DNA of 64,000 nt, taken from NCBI GenBank assembly GCA_012032555.1, contig JAAUSR010000016.1, forward strand, positions 18,247 through 82,246. The letters run 5' to 3'. The translations under genes were made by a program, and so were the position numbers. The notes beneath the pieces are model-generated. The model was given only the letters and a program-made list of their open reading frames with translations. It made no database searches and had not been told where the DNA came from. The stretch's first letter is position 1; each line of letters starts with the position of its first letter. Shown here in pieces: positions 21,808-32,690 of this stretch. This stretch comes from Thioploca sp. GTDB lineage: Bacteria > Pseudomonadota > Gammaproteobacteria > Beggiatoales > Beggiatoaceae.

Positions 21808-22323
21808 TTAGCGGACTCTTTTAAAGACTGCTTTCACTGAAATTTTAATATCCATTACTTTATCAATTACTTCAGTGTCTTTAGTATCAAAGGTTTCTCC
21901 TTCAGTTGGTCGAGAGTAAACTTGAATGGTTTTAGTTGCCGGGATAATTAACCAACAGGATTTTACCCCCAGTGCAAAATAGGCTTTTATTTTGGCGATA
22001 AGACCACTTATTCCTTGACTGGGTGAGAGAATTTCTATTGATAAATCAGGCATTTTCTGAACACGTAATACATCAACGGGGACGCTCTCTGGTGGGTCTA
22101 AATACACGCTGATGTCTGGTTTTAACTCCTCTTTTGTTCTCAGGCTAAATTGACTCAGATCGATATGTCTGGTTTCCAAACTTAATTCTGGTAAGACGGT
22201 AAACCGCTCATCATCGGATAAAAGGACAGTGAGGTTGCCTTGGACCAGACTATGATTTAACGACCCCACACTCTCATCCTCTTCAGCCTCCTCCTCATCG
22301 AATGCTATCACTGGGTTCATCAT
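21808..22323 (-). CDS. Uma2-family (DUF820) putative endonuclease
   Basis: KPDISVYLDPPESVPVDVLRVQKMPDLSIEILSPSQGISGLIAKIKAYFALGVKSCWLIIP. Confidence 0.85.
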   Translation of the reverse strand: MMNPVIAFDEEEAEEDESVGSLNHSLVQGNLTVLLSDDERFTVLPELSLETRHIDLSQFSLRTKEELKPDISVYLDPPESVPVDVLRVQKMPDLSIEILSPSQGISGLIAKIKAYFALGVKSCWLIIPATKTIQVYSRPTEGETFDTKDTEVIDKVMDIKISVKAVFKRVR

Positions 22324-22327
22324 GTGT

Positions 22328-22864
22328 TCATTCCTTTCCCGATAACAACGGTTTGATGATTTTTTCTAGCGTTATCTGATCCATTTCCCCTGGAGTTTGT
22401 AAAACCATATTACCTTGACGATCAACTATCGCTGTAAAAGGCAATACCCCAGCGTTATCCCCAAATTGGTGTGCCACTTCAATTACCTGATCTTCTTCAG
22501 CAACTAAAATAGGATAATTAATTTTCACCCGCTGCACAAAATCTTTGACATGTTCTGGTGTATCCAAAGCAATACCTACAAATTGTAAGCCTCGATCAGC
22601 ATATTTTTTTTGAATGTTGACAAATTGAGGAATTTCTTGGATACAGGGTGGACACCAGGTTGCCCAGAAGTTAACTACCACTACTTTGCCATTCCATTCC
22701 GAATTATGCCGATCTTTACCCGTTAAATCCGGCAGCATAAAATCTGGGCGGCGTACCAGTTCTTCTTGTGCCAGTAATAGCTTATATCCCCAATAACCAC
22801 TGACACTCACTAAGCTAAGCAAAAATAAAAGGGTAACCACGATGAAATAAGCTGGTTTTTTCAT
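22328..22864 (-). CDS. TlpA-like thiol-disulfide oxidoreductase
   Basis: VVNFWATWCPPCIQEIPQF; N-terminal TM anchor. Confidence 0.93.
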   Translation of the reverse strand: MKKPAYFIVVTLLFLLSLVSVSGYWGYKLLLAQEELVRRPDFMLPDLTGKDRHNSEWNGKVVVVNFWATWCPPCIQEIPQFVNIQKKYADRGLQFVGIALDTPEHVKDFVQRVKINYPILVAEEDQVIEVAHQFGDNAGVLPFTAIVDRQGNMVLQTPGEMDQITLEKIIKPLLSGKE

Positions 22865-25386
22865 AATGATTGTATCTGTTGTAAATGTTGACGAAATTGT
22901 GCGGCTGGCATAAAGCCAATGACTCGATAGGACCGTTGTTCTTGTCCGTGGGAATCAAAAAATAAAATCGCGGGTGGACCATAGAGACCCAAGTTTTTAT
23001 ATAAGGCTTTATCTAGTTCATCATTGGGTGTGACATCCGCTCGCAGTAACACGAAGTGAGAAAGCAATTGTTGGACTTGCGGATCGGCAAAGGTAAAATG
23101 TTCCATTTCCTGACAAGAGACACACCAATCCGCGTAAAAATCTAGCATAACGGGTTTACCTTGTTGGGTAGCAGCAGTTAACTCTGTGGTTAATCCCGCT
23201 AAGCCTTTAACCGGTTTAAATAATGACGGTTGAGTCATCGCCGGCGTTTGATTCAGTTGGAAAGGTTGGAGTGGTTGTAACAGGTGATGATTGCCGCTAG
23301 CTAAACCAATGAGCAGTAATATACCGTAAACCAATAAAATAATTCCCAATCCTTTCCACAACCGTAACCAACCCGATACGCCGACTTTAATACTATCTAA
23401 AGCACCCATGTAAACACCGGCGACAATGAGTAAGCTAGCCGTTAATAACATGGTGATTGCGGGTGGAACGACTCGATCCACCATCCAAATAGCGATAGCG
23501 AGTAGCATCACCCCAAAAATTGAACGAATGATTTCCATCCATTCACCGGTTCTCGGTAACCAATGTCCGGCAGAAATACCAACAATAATCAAGGGAACAC
23601 CCATACCCAGACTCATAGAAAATAAGGATAAACCACCCAGTAAAGCATCACCGGTTTGACCAATATAAATTAGTGCACCCATTAAAGGCGCAGCGACACA
23701 AGGACCAACAATGAGTGCTGATAAAACCCCCATAATCGCTACACCCATTAAAGTCCCACCGGCTTGGCGATTACTTAAGGTGGTGAAATGAGTTTGTAAA
23801 GCAGCGGGCATTTGCAATTCATAACAACCAAACATGGATAAAGCTAAAGCCACAAATACCAGAGAAAAGGTAATCAGTACCCAACTTTGTTGGAAAATAG
23901 CCTGTAAATTTTCTCCCAGTAAACCGGTTAATACCCCAACAGTGGCATAAGTTATAGCCATCGCTAAGACGTAACTGCTTGACATGAGAAAAGCTTTATA
24001 AGTCGTGACCTGCTCACCTTGTCCAATGATAATGCTAGACAAGATAGGAATCATTGGAAAAACGCAGGGCGTAAATGAGAGCAATAAACCTAAACCAAAA
24101 AACATCATAATGGTGTAGAACTTATTTGCATGAGCGAGTAAATCGGCAATTCGATCTTGCTCAGCCAGCGGCTTGGGCTTGAAGGGAACACGATTTCTAG
24201 GAACAGAATTTGTTGCTGTAGCGGGTTTTAATCGAGGATAATCATTTTTTAGCGTTAAGTTAATCGTTTTCTGTATCGGCGCATAACATAAACCCGCTAC
24301 TGCACAGCCTTGATATTCCACTTGTAAGCGCGCTGTTGATGAACCATTCGTTTGAATCGGTAATTTGATTTCAAGTACCGGTTGTTGATAAATCTCGGTT
24401 TGACCTAAAACCTTATCTTGATGAAGGGTACCGGTTGGTAAGATTGGTGTACCTAATTGTCCAGGACTTTGCAAAGCAAAGTGTAACTTGTTTCGATATA
24501 GGTAATAACCAGCCGCAATTTGCCAACGCAAAGTAAGATAGTTAGCGTTAGAAAAGATCGCGGAAAAAATAAAAGCTTGTTCTGGATCAAGAAATTGTTT
24601 ATTGGGCTGAGTTAATCCTAAAAAATCACTTAACTTTTTAAAATAGCTCTTTAAACTCGATTCTGATTCTTTAATTTCACTTGAAGTCTGTACCGAAGAA
24701 GTCGGTGGTTCAGATTGATTAACCTCACTGTTAAAATCAGTTACTGTGGAAGTAGCCGTTAGGTTGGTTAGATCAACAATTGTGGTTTTTTCAATGGGTG
24801 GGTAACATAATTTGTTTTCAGCACAGCCTTGGTAGGTGACTTTTAGCGTCAGGTGATCTAAACCTTGAGTTTCTTTCAAAGGCAATTTGATCGTCACAGT
24901 GTGTTCATAAATTGCAATCAACCCATATTTAATATCTTCTTTCGTTGTTCCTGGCGGAAATTGTGGTTCACCTAAAACCCCACCATCTATCAGAGCAAAT
25001 TTAAATTTATCTCGATAAAGATAATGATCGGCTGCAATTTGCCAATGTGCGACTAAAACAGCAGCTTCTTCTAAATAAGTAGAGAAAATAAAAGCCTTAT
25101 CCGGTGGCAGAACTTTATTATTCTCACTTAAGGACTCTGCCGAGGTAGCCGCTGGTAAGTTAAAAGGTTGTTCTGCTGGCGAAGGTAATAGCGAAGCTTC
25201 CCCAACGGGTAAGTCACTCGCTTGAGGTTCAAGAGTAAATAATGACGATTCTTTTGAAAAAGGCGGTTGAGCAAGTTGCTGAGTATCTCCAACCAACTCT
25301 GTTGATTGATTGGTAGCCACTTCGGCATAGAGATTTCCGGTCAATAACCCGCCTAATAGAGTCAATAACAATAATGGTCTCATCAA
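22861..25386 (-). CDS. dsbD: Thiol:disulfide interchange protein DsbD with duplicated N-terminal domain
   Basis: Two DsbD-alpha-like segments (YQGCAENKLCYPPI; YQGCAVAGLCYAPI), TM core FTPCVFPMIPILSSIIIG and GPCVAAPLMGAL, C-term thioredoxin FYADWCVSCQEME. Confidence 0.94.
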   Translation of the reverse strand: MMRPLLLLTLLGGLLTGNLYAEVATNQSTELVGDTQQLAQPPFSKESSLFTLEPQASDLPVGEASLLPSPAEQPFNLPAATSAESLSENNKVLPPDKAFIFSTYLEEAAVLVAHWQIAADHYLYRDKFKFALIDGGVLGEPQFPPGTTKEDIKYGLIAIYEHTVTIKLPLKETQGLDHLTLKVTYQGCAENKLCYPPIEKTTIVDLTNLTATSTVTDFNSEVNQSEPPTSSVQTSSEIKESESSLKSYFKKLSDFLGLTQPNKQFLDPEQAFIFSAIFSNANYLTLRWQIAAGYYLYRNKLHFALQSPGQLGTPILPTGTLHQDKVLGQTEIYQQPVLEIKLPIQTNGSSTARLQVEYQGCAVAGLCYAPIQKTINLTLKNDYPRLKPATATNSVPRNRVPFKPKPLAEQDRIADLLAHANKFYTIMMFFGLGLLLSFTPCVFPMIPILSSIIIGQGEQVTTYKAFLMSSSYVLAMAITYATVGVLTGLLGENLQAIFQQSWVLITFSLVFVALALSMFGCYELQMPAALQTHFTTLSNRQAGGTLMGVAIMGVLSALIVGPCVAAPLMGALIYIGQTGDALLGGLSLFSMSLGMGVPLIIVGISAGHWLPRTGEWMEIIRSIFGVMLLAIAIWMVDRVVPPAITMLLTASLLIVAGVYMGALDSIKVGVSGWLRLWKGLGIILLVYGILLLIGLASGNHHLLQPLQPFQLNQTPAMTQPSLFKPVKGLAGLTTELTAATQQGKPVMLDFYADWCVSCQEMEHFTFADPQVQQLLSHFVLLRADVTPNDELDKALYKNLGLYGPPAILFFDSHGQEQRSYRVIGFMPAAQFRQHLQQIQSL

Positions 25387-25450
25387 AATGACAAATCCTA
25401 AAGGTTAAGTCAACAGGCTACATCCACCTCAAATTTGCTTTTATGAGCAC

Positions 25451-25804
25451 TTAGGTCAAAGTTGCTTTAACTGAAGCTTTACTGACAACTTGATCAAGCC
25501 ATGATAAATAATGAGGTGAGCCATTTTCTATAGAAAAAGCAATTAATTCAGGTACTTGATAAGGATGTTGTTGTAATAAAGTTTGTTGTATGGTGGTATA
25601 ACAATCCTGACGAGTTTTAATAAATAATAAGACTTCGTTATCAGTAATAATTTTATCTTCCCATTCATAGATTGATGATATGTTGGGTACAATATTAATA
25701 CAAGCGGCTAAATGATGGGTTACTAAATATTTAGCTAATTGTTGGGCAACTTCCATATTAGGACAAGTCGTTAAAAGTAATTGATATTCACTATTGGTTT
25801 CCAT
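25451..25804 (-). CDS. cutA: Divalent-cation tolerance protein CutA
   Basis: LLLTTCPNMEVAQQLAKYLV..HHLAACINIVPNISSIYEWEDKI. Confidence 0.95.
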   Translation of the reverse strand: METNSEYQLLLTTCPNMEVAQQLAKYLVTHHLAACINIVPNISSIYEWEDKIITDNEVLLFIKTRQDCYTTIQQTLLQQHPYQVPELIAFSIENGSPHYLSWLDQVVSKASVKATLT

Positions 25805-25925
25805 AAATACCTCTTCGGTTTAAATTTTAACCACGCAAAAAATTTGTTTTATCGCACCGAGTTTGTTAATTTGACTGGGGTTATTTCCATTTTTTTAGCA
25901 GGCCTCTTTTAGTTAGTCTATTCAC

Positions 25926-26381
25926 TTGGTCACGTGGACTATAATGAATTTATCACAACAATTATTCTGGCTGTTTTTAATTATCCCTTTGATTGAAATT
26001 TATCTGTTCATTATGGTAGTTAATCTTATTGGGATTTTATCCACTTTATTCTTAGTCATATTATCGGCTATCGTAGGCACTTATATCCTGCGTATTCAAG
26101 GCGTTATAACTTTGCAGACCCTGCAAATGACTTTAGAAAAAAGAACCATACCAACAGAAGCTTTATTAGAAAGTATTTTGCAATCATTAGGCGGTGTGTT
26201 ATTAATTATTCCCGGTTTTTTCACCGATGTCTTAGGATTAGCTTGTCTTATTCCTGGTGTGCGCCGCTATCTATTTTTATCATGGTATCAACCTATTCAA
26301 CCCACTTCATCATCTCAAACTAAATCTCCAAGACAACCCATGACGATTGAAGGAGAATACCGGCGAGAACAAGACAAATAA
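25926..26381 (+). CDS. fxsA: FxsA family membrane protein
   Basis: PLIEIYLFIMVVNLIG, LGGVLLIIPGFFTDVLGLACLIPGVR. Confidence 0.9.
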   Translation: MVTWTIMNLSQQLFWLFLIIPLIEIYLFIMVVNLIGILSTLFLVILSAIVGTYILRIQGVITLQTLQMTLEKRTIPTEALLESILQSLGGVLLIIPGFFTDVLGLACLIPGVRRYLFLSWYQPIQPTSSSQTKSPRQPMTIEGEYRREQDK

Positions 26382-26530
26382 TATTGATTTGGCATCGCCA
26401 TCGAATTAACTGGACCAATTTTAAGTAAATGGCGAGATAAATAACAACCATAATGTGATGAGCAACTTTTTATAATTTATTGACTTTAGAATTTGAATAA
26501 CAATAAAAAATAAAATATTTAATGTTGTCA

Positions 26531-26551
26531 AGATGAAATGTCATTTCATCT
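26531..26551. promoter_or_regulatory. Perfect 10-1-10 palindrome in a long intergenic region (possible operator)
   Basis: AGATGAAATG-T-CATTTCATCT. Confidence 0.35.
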
Positions 26552-26960
26552 CAAAATAAAACTAAGTTTATCATGAATTGAAAAGTTGATTGTGTTTATT
26601 TGATTGGCTTGAGTAAATGGTTACCATCCTAACTTCCCACCATAAAAATTTTGCTCATGATCACGACGGTTCAAGTTATTAAGCGTTAAAGCGTTATGAC
26701 CTAACTGATAACTGAATGACGGTTTAAATTATAAAATTGAAAGGGTTTTTACCTAACTGATAAGCGTTATCTACCCACCCAATAAATTCTGATAATAAGC
26801 ACTATTGTTAAAATAATAAGGGCAGTAATTTTATTAACTGCTTATTTTATAAAGCCAAATAACCGTAGTCAGCATTGAGGTGTAAATTTTGCTAAGCAAG
26901 AAAACAAGCTATCTCTTTTTTAGGGATAATAAACAGTGACTTCAAGGAGTCCTCCTTTTT

Positions 26961-29132
26961 ATGAGTACCAAATATTTAACTGGCTGGCTTAGAAAACTTA
27001 TTGGAAAAGTGCCATTACGTTTTTTATTGCTCATCCCCTTCATGATTATTATTATCACGATGGGTGGATTAATGAGTTGGTTTTCTTGGCATAATGGTCA
27101 ACAGTTAGTCAGTGAAGTCGCTTATCAATTAGCAAACGAAATCAGCGGTCGGATCAAAAAATCGTTGGAAACCCATCTCCAAACACTTTACACCCTCAAT
27201 GTTGCTAATGCCGAGGCGATTCGATTTGAGCAATTGGATTTAGACCATACGGATAGTTTAGAACACTATTTTTGGCGGCAAAATCAATTATTTGATGTCA
27301 TTAGTTATATCGCTTTTGCCACCGCCACTGGTGAATTCATTGGTATAGAACGGCAACCGGATGATACTTTCACGATTGGTGAAGTTAAATCATCGCTGGG
27401 AAACAATCTTTATAATTACATGGCTGATGAACAGGGACGTCGTTCCGACCTGTTATCAGTCGTTAAAGATTACGACCCCCGAGAGCAAGCTTGGTATAAA
27501 TCGGCAAAACAAGCTACTCAACCGGTTTGGAGTCCGTTTTACCTACGAGCGACTTCAAATAATGTGGCTTTAGGAATCGTACAACCGATTTATGAAACGA
27601 CTGGACCTTTAAAAGGGGTTCTGATGGTAGAACTTTCCTTATTAAAAATAACCCAATTTTTAAATCAACTCAACATAAGTCAATCTGGCATTAGTGTGAT
27701 AATGGAACGCTCCGGTAAAATGGTGACCACTTCAACTCAAGAAGAAGTTTTTCCGGTCAGTTCTAATCGCCAGGAATTCCGACAACTTTATGCTAAAAAT
27801 AGTGCGAATTCCTTAATTCAATTAACAGCACACCATTTACTGTCGAGATTTGGTGATCTGAACGAAATCCATACGACCACTCAGATGACTTTTGAAAGTG
27901 ATCAGCAACACTATTTTTTACAAGTAGTGCCTTTAGTTAATAACGGAATTAATTGGTTAATTGTTGTAGTTATCCCTGCTGCCGATTTTAGCCATTTTAT
28001 CAATCAAAATACGCGTCTTATTTTCTTATCCATTGCTATTGGCACTATAACGACTTTATTTCTGGGTACCTTGCTGGCTCGTTGGATGACACGTCCCCTA
28101 CAACATTTACAGGCTGCTATTTTGCGATTATCACGGGGTGAATGGGAACAAAAGTTACCTTTAGGACGCCCAGATGAATTAGGTAAACTGCTAAAGTTAT
28201 TTGTCCACATGGAAAAAAAATTACAGAGAGCATTTGAATCTTTAGAACAACAAGCAGATGATTGTAAACACCAACTTTCCAAAGCACATAGCTACCTCAC
28301 CGCTTCACAAGCGCATTTAGTTCAATCTGAAAAAATGGCTTTGTTAGGTCAGAAAATTAGCGATATTATTCATGCGGTCTATGCTCCCCTAACCACTATT
28401 AAAAACAATATAGAAATGACCCAAGAACTGTTTACGACGACACGTGAACTCGTGGTTTCTTACGATCAACTCATTAACGGGTTACTATCACAAGAAGCCG
28501 AAATTGATAAAGCTTATTTACAAACTCAACTTCAAGAATTAGCGGAATCTAACCAAAGATTTTATGAAGAATATACCCTACAAGAAATCCAAACGGTTTT
28601 TAACAAGTCTCTCACTGAAATTGATAAAATTTCAGCCTTTATTACTAATTTAGAGAAATTCAGCCAGATTGAACAAGCCAGCATAATGGATATTGATTTA
28701 AATGAATGTTTAGACAATATTTTAGTTATCACTGATAATATTTTTAAACACAAAATAACGATTCACAAACACTATACTACTCTTCCGAAAGTACATTGCT
28801 CACCTTCTCAAATTAATCATGTATTGTTCAATTTATTAACTAATGCGGGACAGGCAATTGAATATCAAGGGCTAATTTATATCAAAACCAGTATGGATGA
28901 TAAATTTGTTCACCTCGCTATTCAAGATAATGGTAAAGGAATTTCTAAAGAATTATTACCCCAAATTTTTGAACCTTTTTTTACGACTAAACCTTTTGGA
29001 CAAGGAACGGGTTTAGGATTGGCGGTGAGTCACCATATTATCCAACAACATGGTGGACATATTAAAGTAGTTTCTGAAGTTGGTAAAGGAACCAAGGTTG
29101 TTGTTAGCCTGCCCTATCAAATACAAAATTAA
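26961..29132 (+). CDS. Membrane sensor histidine kinase with Cache-like sensor and HAMP
   Basis: N-term TM, long periplasmic segment with DPREQAWYK (Cache), HAMP-like region, HATPase motifs NLLTNAGQAI, DNGKGIS, GTGLGLAVSHHII. Confidence 0.88.
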   Translation: MSTKYLTGWLRKLIGKVPLRFLLLIPFMIIIITMGGLMSWFSWHNGQQLVSEVAYQLANEISGRIKKSLETHLQTLYTLNVANAEAIRFEQLDLDHTDSLEHYFWRQNQLFDVISYIAFATATGEFIGIERQPDDTFTIGEVKSSLGNNLYNYMADEQGRRSDLLSVVKDYDPREQAWYKSAKQATQPVWSPFYLRATSNNVALGIVQPIYETTGPLKGVLMVELSLLKITQFLNQLNISQSGISVIMERSGKMVTTSTQEEVFPVSSNRQEFRQLYAKNSANSLIQLTAHHLLSRFGDLNEIHTTTQMTFESDQQHYFLQVVPLVNNGINWLIVVVIPAADFSHFINQNTRLIFLSIAIGTITTLFLGTLLARWMTRPLQHLQAAILRLSRGEWEQKLPLGRPDELGKLLKLFVHMEKKLQRAFESLEQQADDCKHQLSKAHSYLTASQAHLVQSEKMALLGQKISDIIHAVYAPLTTIKNNIEMTQELFTTTRELVVSYDQLINGLLSQEAEIDKAYLQTQLQELAESNQRFYEEYTLQEIQTVFNKSLTEIDKISAFITNLEKFSQIEQASIMDIDLNECLDNILVITDNIFKHKITIHKHYTTLPKVHCSPSQINHVLFNLLTNAGQAIEYQGLIYIKTSMDDKFVHLAIQDNGKGISKELLPQIFEPFFTTKPFGQGTGLGLAVSHHIIQQHGGHIKVVSEVGKGTKVVVSLPYQIQN

Positions 29133-29235
29133 CAATCGGTTTTAAGAACAATCCTTCCTTATTCTTAAAAAAGCACATCCCCAAAATGGGTCTCGGGTTC
29201 AAGAGTTGCTTCAAAACCTATCATGATGGAGAAAA

Positions 29236-29646
29236 CTATTCTTTTATTTTCTTGTCATATTCTAAAGGTAAAGCCGGTTGACTGGTCATATCAGCCGCGT
29301 GGATTAAACTGCCATTGACTTCAGCACCCATAGCCATTTCAATTAAATTGTAATACACATTACCAATAACACGGGCATTTAAGGCTAATTCAATGTGTTC
29401 CTCTGCATAGACACTACCTCTCACTAAACCGTTCAAGATCACATTGGGAACACGAACATCACCCTGGATCGAACCTTGATCACTTAAGGTTAATACTGAG
29501 CCTGAGGATTCAGCGGCAGTAATATTACCCTCAACTTTACCGTCAATATGTAAACCCCCGGTGAAATTAATATCGCCTTTGATTTCGGTTTGTTGTCCTA
29601 TTAATGAATCAATTCGGGTGACCTTTCTTTTACGGTTTCCCCACAT
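29236..29646 (-). CDS. Bactofilin
   Basis: DSLIGQQTEIKGDINFTGGLHIDGKVEGNI, repeated G-rich strands. Confidence 0.93.
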   Translation of the reverse strand: MWGNRKRKVTRIDSLIGQQTEIKGDINFTGGLHIDGKVEGNITAAESSGSVLTLSDQGSIQGDVRVPNVILNGLVRGSVYAEEHIELALNARVIGNVYYNLIEMAMGAEVNGSLIHAADMTSQPALPLEYDKKIKE

Positions 29647-29647
29647 A

Positions 29648-30439
29648 TTATAATGACTCCTTGTTGAGCAAATCGGTCCATTGAAAACGAATTTCAGTCG
29701 CTGTTTTTGGACGAGCGGGTATAAGCCGAATTATCACCTGTTTAGGGTTAAAATTCGTTGGGAATTGTAAATAACCGACCAACTTCTGCAAACGATGAAC
29801 TTGGTATGGTTGGGAATGATGATTACCAAGCGTTATTTGATTCATATTGAGTTGTTGATCGATACCATTACTTTGACCAATCATTTCGATCTGCCATTGA
29901 CCTTGAAGCGGTTTTGCTACTTTTACGAGTTGAATCAACACTAATCGATATTGGTAATAGCCACTCGTTTCATCATAATTAATACTAAAACTGTTGATAC
30001 TCACTTCATTTTCAGCTCGAATGGGTATTTTCGAGTCAAATAATCTTTTATAAAGCTGGAGTTCTTCCCCTAAATCTTGAACATCTTGTTGTGCTTGCTT
30101 TAAAGATTGCAAAACTTGAACGTAAGTTGCCTGGCTGGTTTGGGTAGAATGGATAAGCGTTGCTATTTTTTTACGTAACTCTTTATTTTGAAAGGTCAAG
30201 TTAGCATTTCGTTGACGTTGCGCTTCTTGTTCCCGTACCTGTTCTATAACAGCCTGTTTATTCTGTCCTAATACTTGTAAGTTCTGTTGGTATAAAAATA
30301 AACCAATTCCACCCATGATCAAGATGACTACGGCTAACAAACTCAAACATCGCCAGGGCTGATGCGTTCTAACGGTCATCACCGTTGGTCCAGGTTTGGG
30401 TTTAGCCGGTGGAGGTGATCGATAAAAAATGGTTGGCAT
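29648..30439 (-). CDS. Hypothetical membrane-anchored coiled-coil protein (DUF6776-like)
   Basis: One TM helix, coiled coil; 2 nt from the bactofilin gene. Confidence 0.65.
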   Translation of the reverse strand: MPTIFYRSPPPAKPKPGPTVMTVRTHQPWRCLSLLAVVILIMGGIGLFLYQQNLQVLGQNKQAVIEQVREQEAQRQRNANLTFQNKELRKKIATLIHSTQTSQATYVQVLQSLKQAQQDVQDLGEELQLYKRLFDSKIPIRAENEVSINSFSINYDETSGYYQYRLVLIQLVKVAKPLQGQWQIEMIGQSNGIDQQLNMNQITLGNHHSQPYQVHRLQKLVGYLQFPTNFNPKQVIIRLIPARPKTATEIRFQWTDLLNKESL

Positions 30440-30599
30440 GGCTACCTAAGATGAAACCAAGAACCAATAAATATATTATATCTCATTAGCTATCTTTATT
30501 GACAATAATACCACTCAGGTCACAAGTTGTTAGTAGAAATTAGGTCGAATCAAGCAAAGTATGTCCAACCGATTTTAAAAATGGATAGGTGACAAGCCA

Positions 30600-31637
30600 C
30601 TAAGGTAATAAAGCTACCCCGGTTAATCCAGTTGTTTCTGGTAATCCGCTCATAATATTCATATTTTGAATGGCTTGTCCAGCAGCGCCTTTGACTAAGT
30701 TATCAATAACTGATAATACCACAACTCGTTTGCCCGGTTGAGGACAATGTACTGCGATTTGACACAGATTAATTCCTCTCACATTTCGGGTTTCAGGATG
30801 AGATTGGGGTGGCAAAATATCAACAAAAGGTTCTGATTGGTAACGTTGAACAAATAAGGTGTGTATTTCTGCTAACGAAATATCCCGTTCCAAATTGGCA
30901 TATAAAGTCGCTTCAATTCCTCGAATCATCGGTAGTAAATGGGGTACAAAAGTGAGATCCACCGGTTGTTTAGAAAAACTATTTAAAATTTGACAAATTT
31001 CCGGCCAATGGCGGTGTCCCGAAACAGCGTAAGCTTTAAAACTTTCTCCAACTTCCCCCATCAGCATAGATACACTCGCTTTACGCCCAGCCCCACTTAC
31101 ACCTGATTTAGCATCGGCTATTAGAAATTGATTATCAATCAGATGCGCTTCTAATAAAGGCAGAAATCCTAATATCACTGCCGTGGGATAACAACCCGGA
31201 TTAGCAACCAACCGTGCCTTAGCAATTTTAACCCGATTAATTTCGGGTAATCCATATACGGCTTCACCCAGCAAGCCAGGACAAGCATGTTTCATGCCAT
31301 ACCAATGCTCCCAAACGTCAACGGCATTAATACGAAAATCAGCAGCGAGATCAATCACCTTAACACCGGCAGCTAATAATTTTGGAGCACTTTGCATCGC
31401 CGTACCATTAGGCGTAGCAAAGAAAACGATATCACAAGTGGTTAAATTTTCTGTTGCTGGATCAGTAAATACTAAGTCTAAGTGTCCACGTAAATTCGGG
31501 AATAAGTTTGCTACCGGTGTACCGGCTTCTGCCCGAGAAGTTACTGCCTGTATTTGGACTTGGGGATGATGAACTAACCAACGAAGTAATTCAACCCCAG
31601 TGTAACCGGTACCACCAATAATACCTACTTTAATCAT
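30600..31637 (-). CDS. argC: N-acetyl-gamma-glutamyl-phosphate reductase
   Basis: [41 protein letters not shown]. Confidence 0.97.
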   Translation of the reverse strand: MIKVGIIGGTGYTGVELLRWLVHHPQVQIQAVTSRAEAGTPVANLFPNLRGHLDLVFTDPATENLTTCDIVFFATPNGTAMQSAPKLLAAGVKVIDLAADFRINAVDVWEHWYGMKHACPGLLGEAVYGLPEINRVKIAKARLVANPGCYPTAVILGFLPLLEAHLIDNQFLIADAKSGVSGAGRKASVSMLMGEVGESFKAYAVSGHRHWPEICQILNSFSKQPVDLTFVPHLLPMIRGIEATLYANLERDISLAEIHTLFVQRYQSEPFVDILPPQSHPETRNVRGINLCQIAVHCPQPGKRVVVLSVIDNLVKGAAGQAIQNMNIMSGLPETTGLTGVALLP

Positions 31638-31774
31638 TGAGTTTCCTGTCGTAACTATTCACAAAGAGAACCATTTTATACTAAACTGAGCTTTCTCCAA
31701 TAACCACTACCTTATTTAAAAGCAACCATTTTTTGTTTAGTAAAGCCAATTAAATACTAAGGAGTTTATAATCA

Positions 31775-32083
31775 ATGAGTTGTGGTCAAAATGAACCGTT
31801 TGCCTTACGAGTATTAGGTGATAGCATGGAGCCAGAATTTGTCGAAGGACATATTATTATCATTGAACCCGATGGTGCATTCAAAAATGGATCTTACGTG
31901 TTTGCACTTTACCAAGACGAGTATATTTTTAGGCAATTAATTATTAATAATGATGAACGTTATTTCCTCAAGCCACTTAATGATAAATATCCCACTTTGG
32001 AAATTAAAACCCTCGATACGATCAAAGGTGTAATTACCCAACGGGCTGGTACGCGGCGGCGAGAACATAAACATTATGTCTAG
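31775..32083 (+). CDS. Stand-alone S24/LexA-like domain protein without HTH
   Basis: LRVLGDSMEPEFVEGHIIIIEP; YIFRQLI. Confidence 0.82.
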   Translation: MSCGQNEPFALRVLGDSMEPEFVEGHIIIIEPDGAFKNGSYVFALYQDEYIFRQLIINNDERYFLKPLNDKYPTLEIKTLDTIKGVITQRAGTRRREHKHYV

Positions 32084-32264
32084 AAATAGACTAAAATAAA
32101 CCGGGTAAATTAAGCATCTTCAATACTTTTAGTAAAGCTGCAAATATCAATACCCTGGATTGTTATTATGTTACGGTTTTTAATGGATCTTAAGGAAAAA
32201 CTACTTTGCCAAACCTTTTATCAACGTAACGAGCAAACCAGCTAAACATTAATTCTGAGATTAA

Positions 32265-32690
32265 TTATTTTGCCCCAATCATTTCTAATAACTTGTTTTG
32301 AATAGCTGTTTGATTTATTTGTTTGGCTAATTGTTCAGTACTATATTGACCTTCAAATGCCTCGAGTGCTACTTTTCTCAAAGCACTCGGGTAAGCTTCT
32401 GCAATCACTTCGTTGAGTTGTTCCCAATCGAGATAATAACCACCTGATTTTCTCCGTTTGTTGATATACTGAATTTCCTCAGCGGCATTAGCAATGGAGC
32501 ACTCCCAAAAACGGGTGGTTCTTTCTTCAGCTGATTGTTTAATGAGATGGATCAATAAAATGATGACATAACTGCGAACTTTATGAATTTTATCTTCCCG
32601 GCTCATTTCTTCCATCTCACCTAATAACAGGAGGGCATCGGTATAGCGTTGTTGTTCTATCGCTGCCCGTAGTTCTAATAATTCTTCCAT
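32265..32690 (-). CDS. DUF29-like protein
   Basis: RSYVIILLIHLIKQSAEERTTRFWECSIANAAEEI; YPSALRKVALE. Confidence 0.6.
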   Translation of the reverse strand: MEELLELRAAIEQQRYTDALLLLGEMEEMSREDKIHKVRSYVIILLIHLIKQSAEERTTRFWECSIANAAEEIQYINKRRKSGGYYLDWEQLNEVIAEAYPSALRKVALEAFEGQYSTEQLAKQINQTAIQNKLLEMIGAK

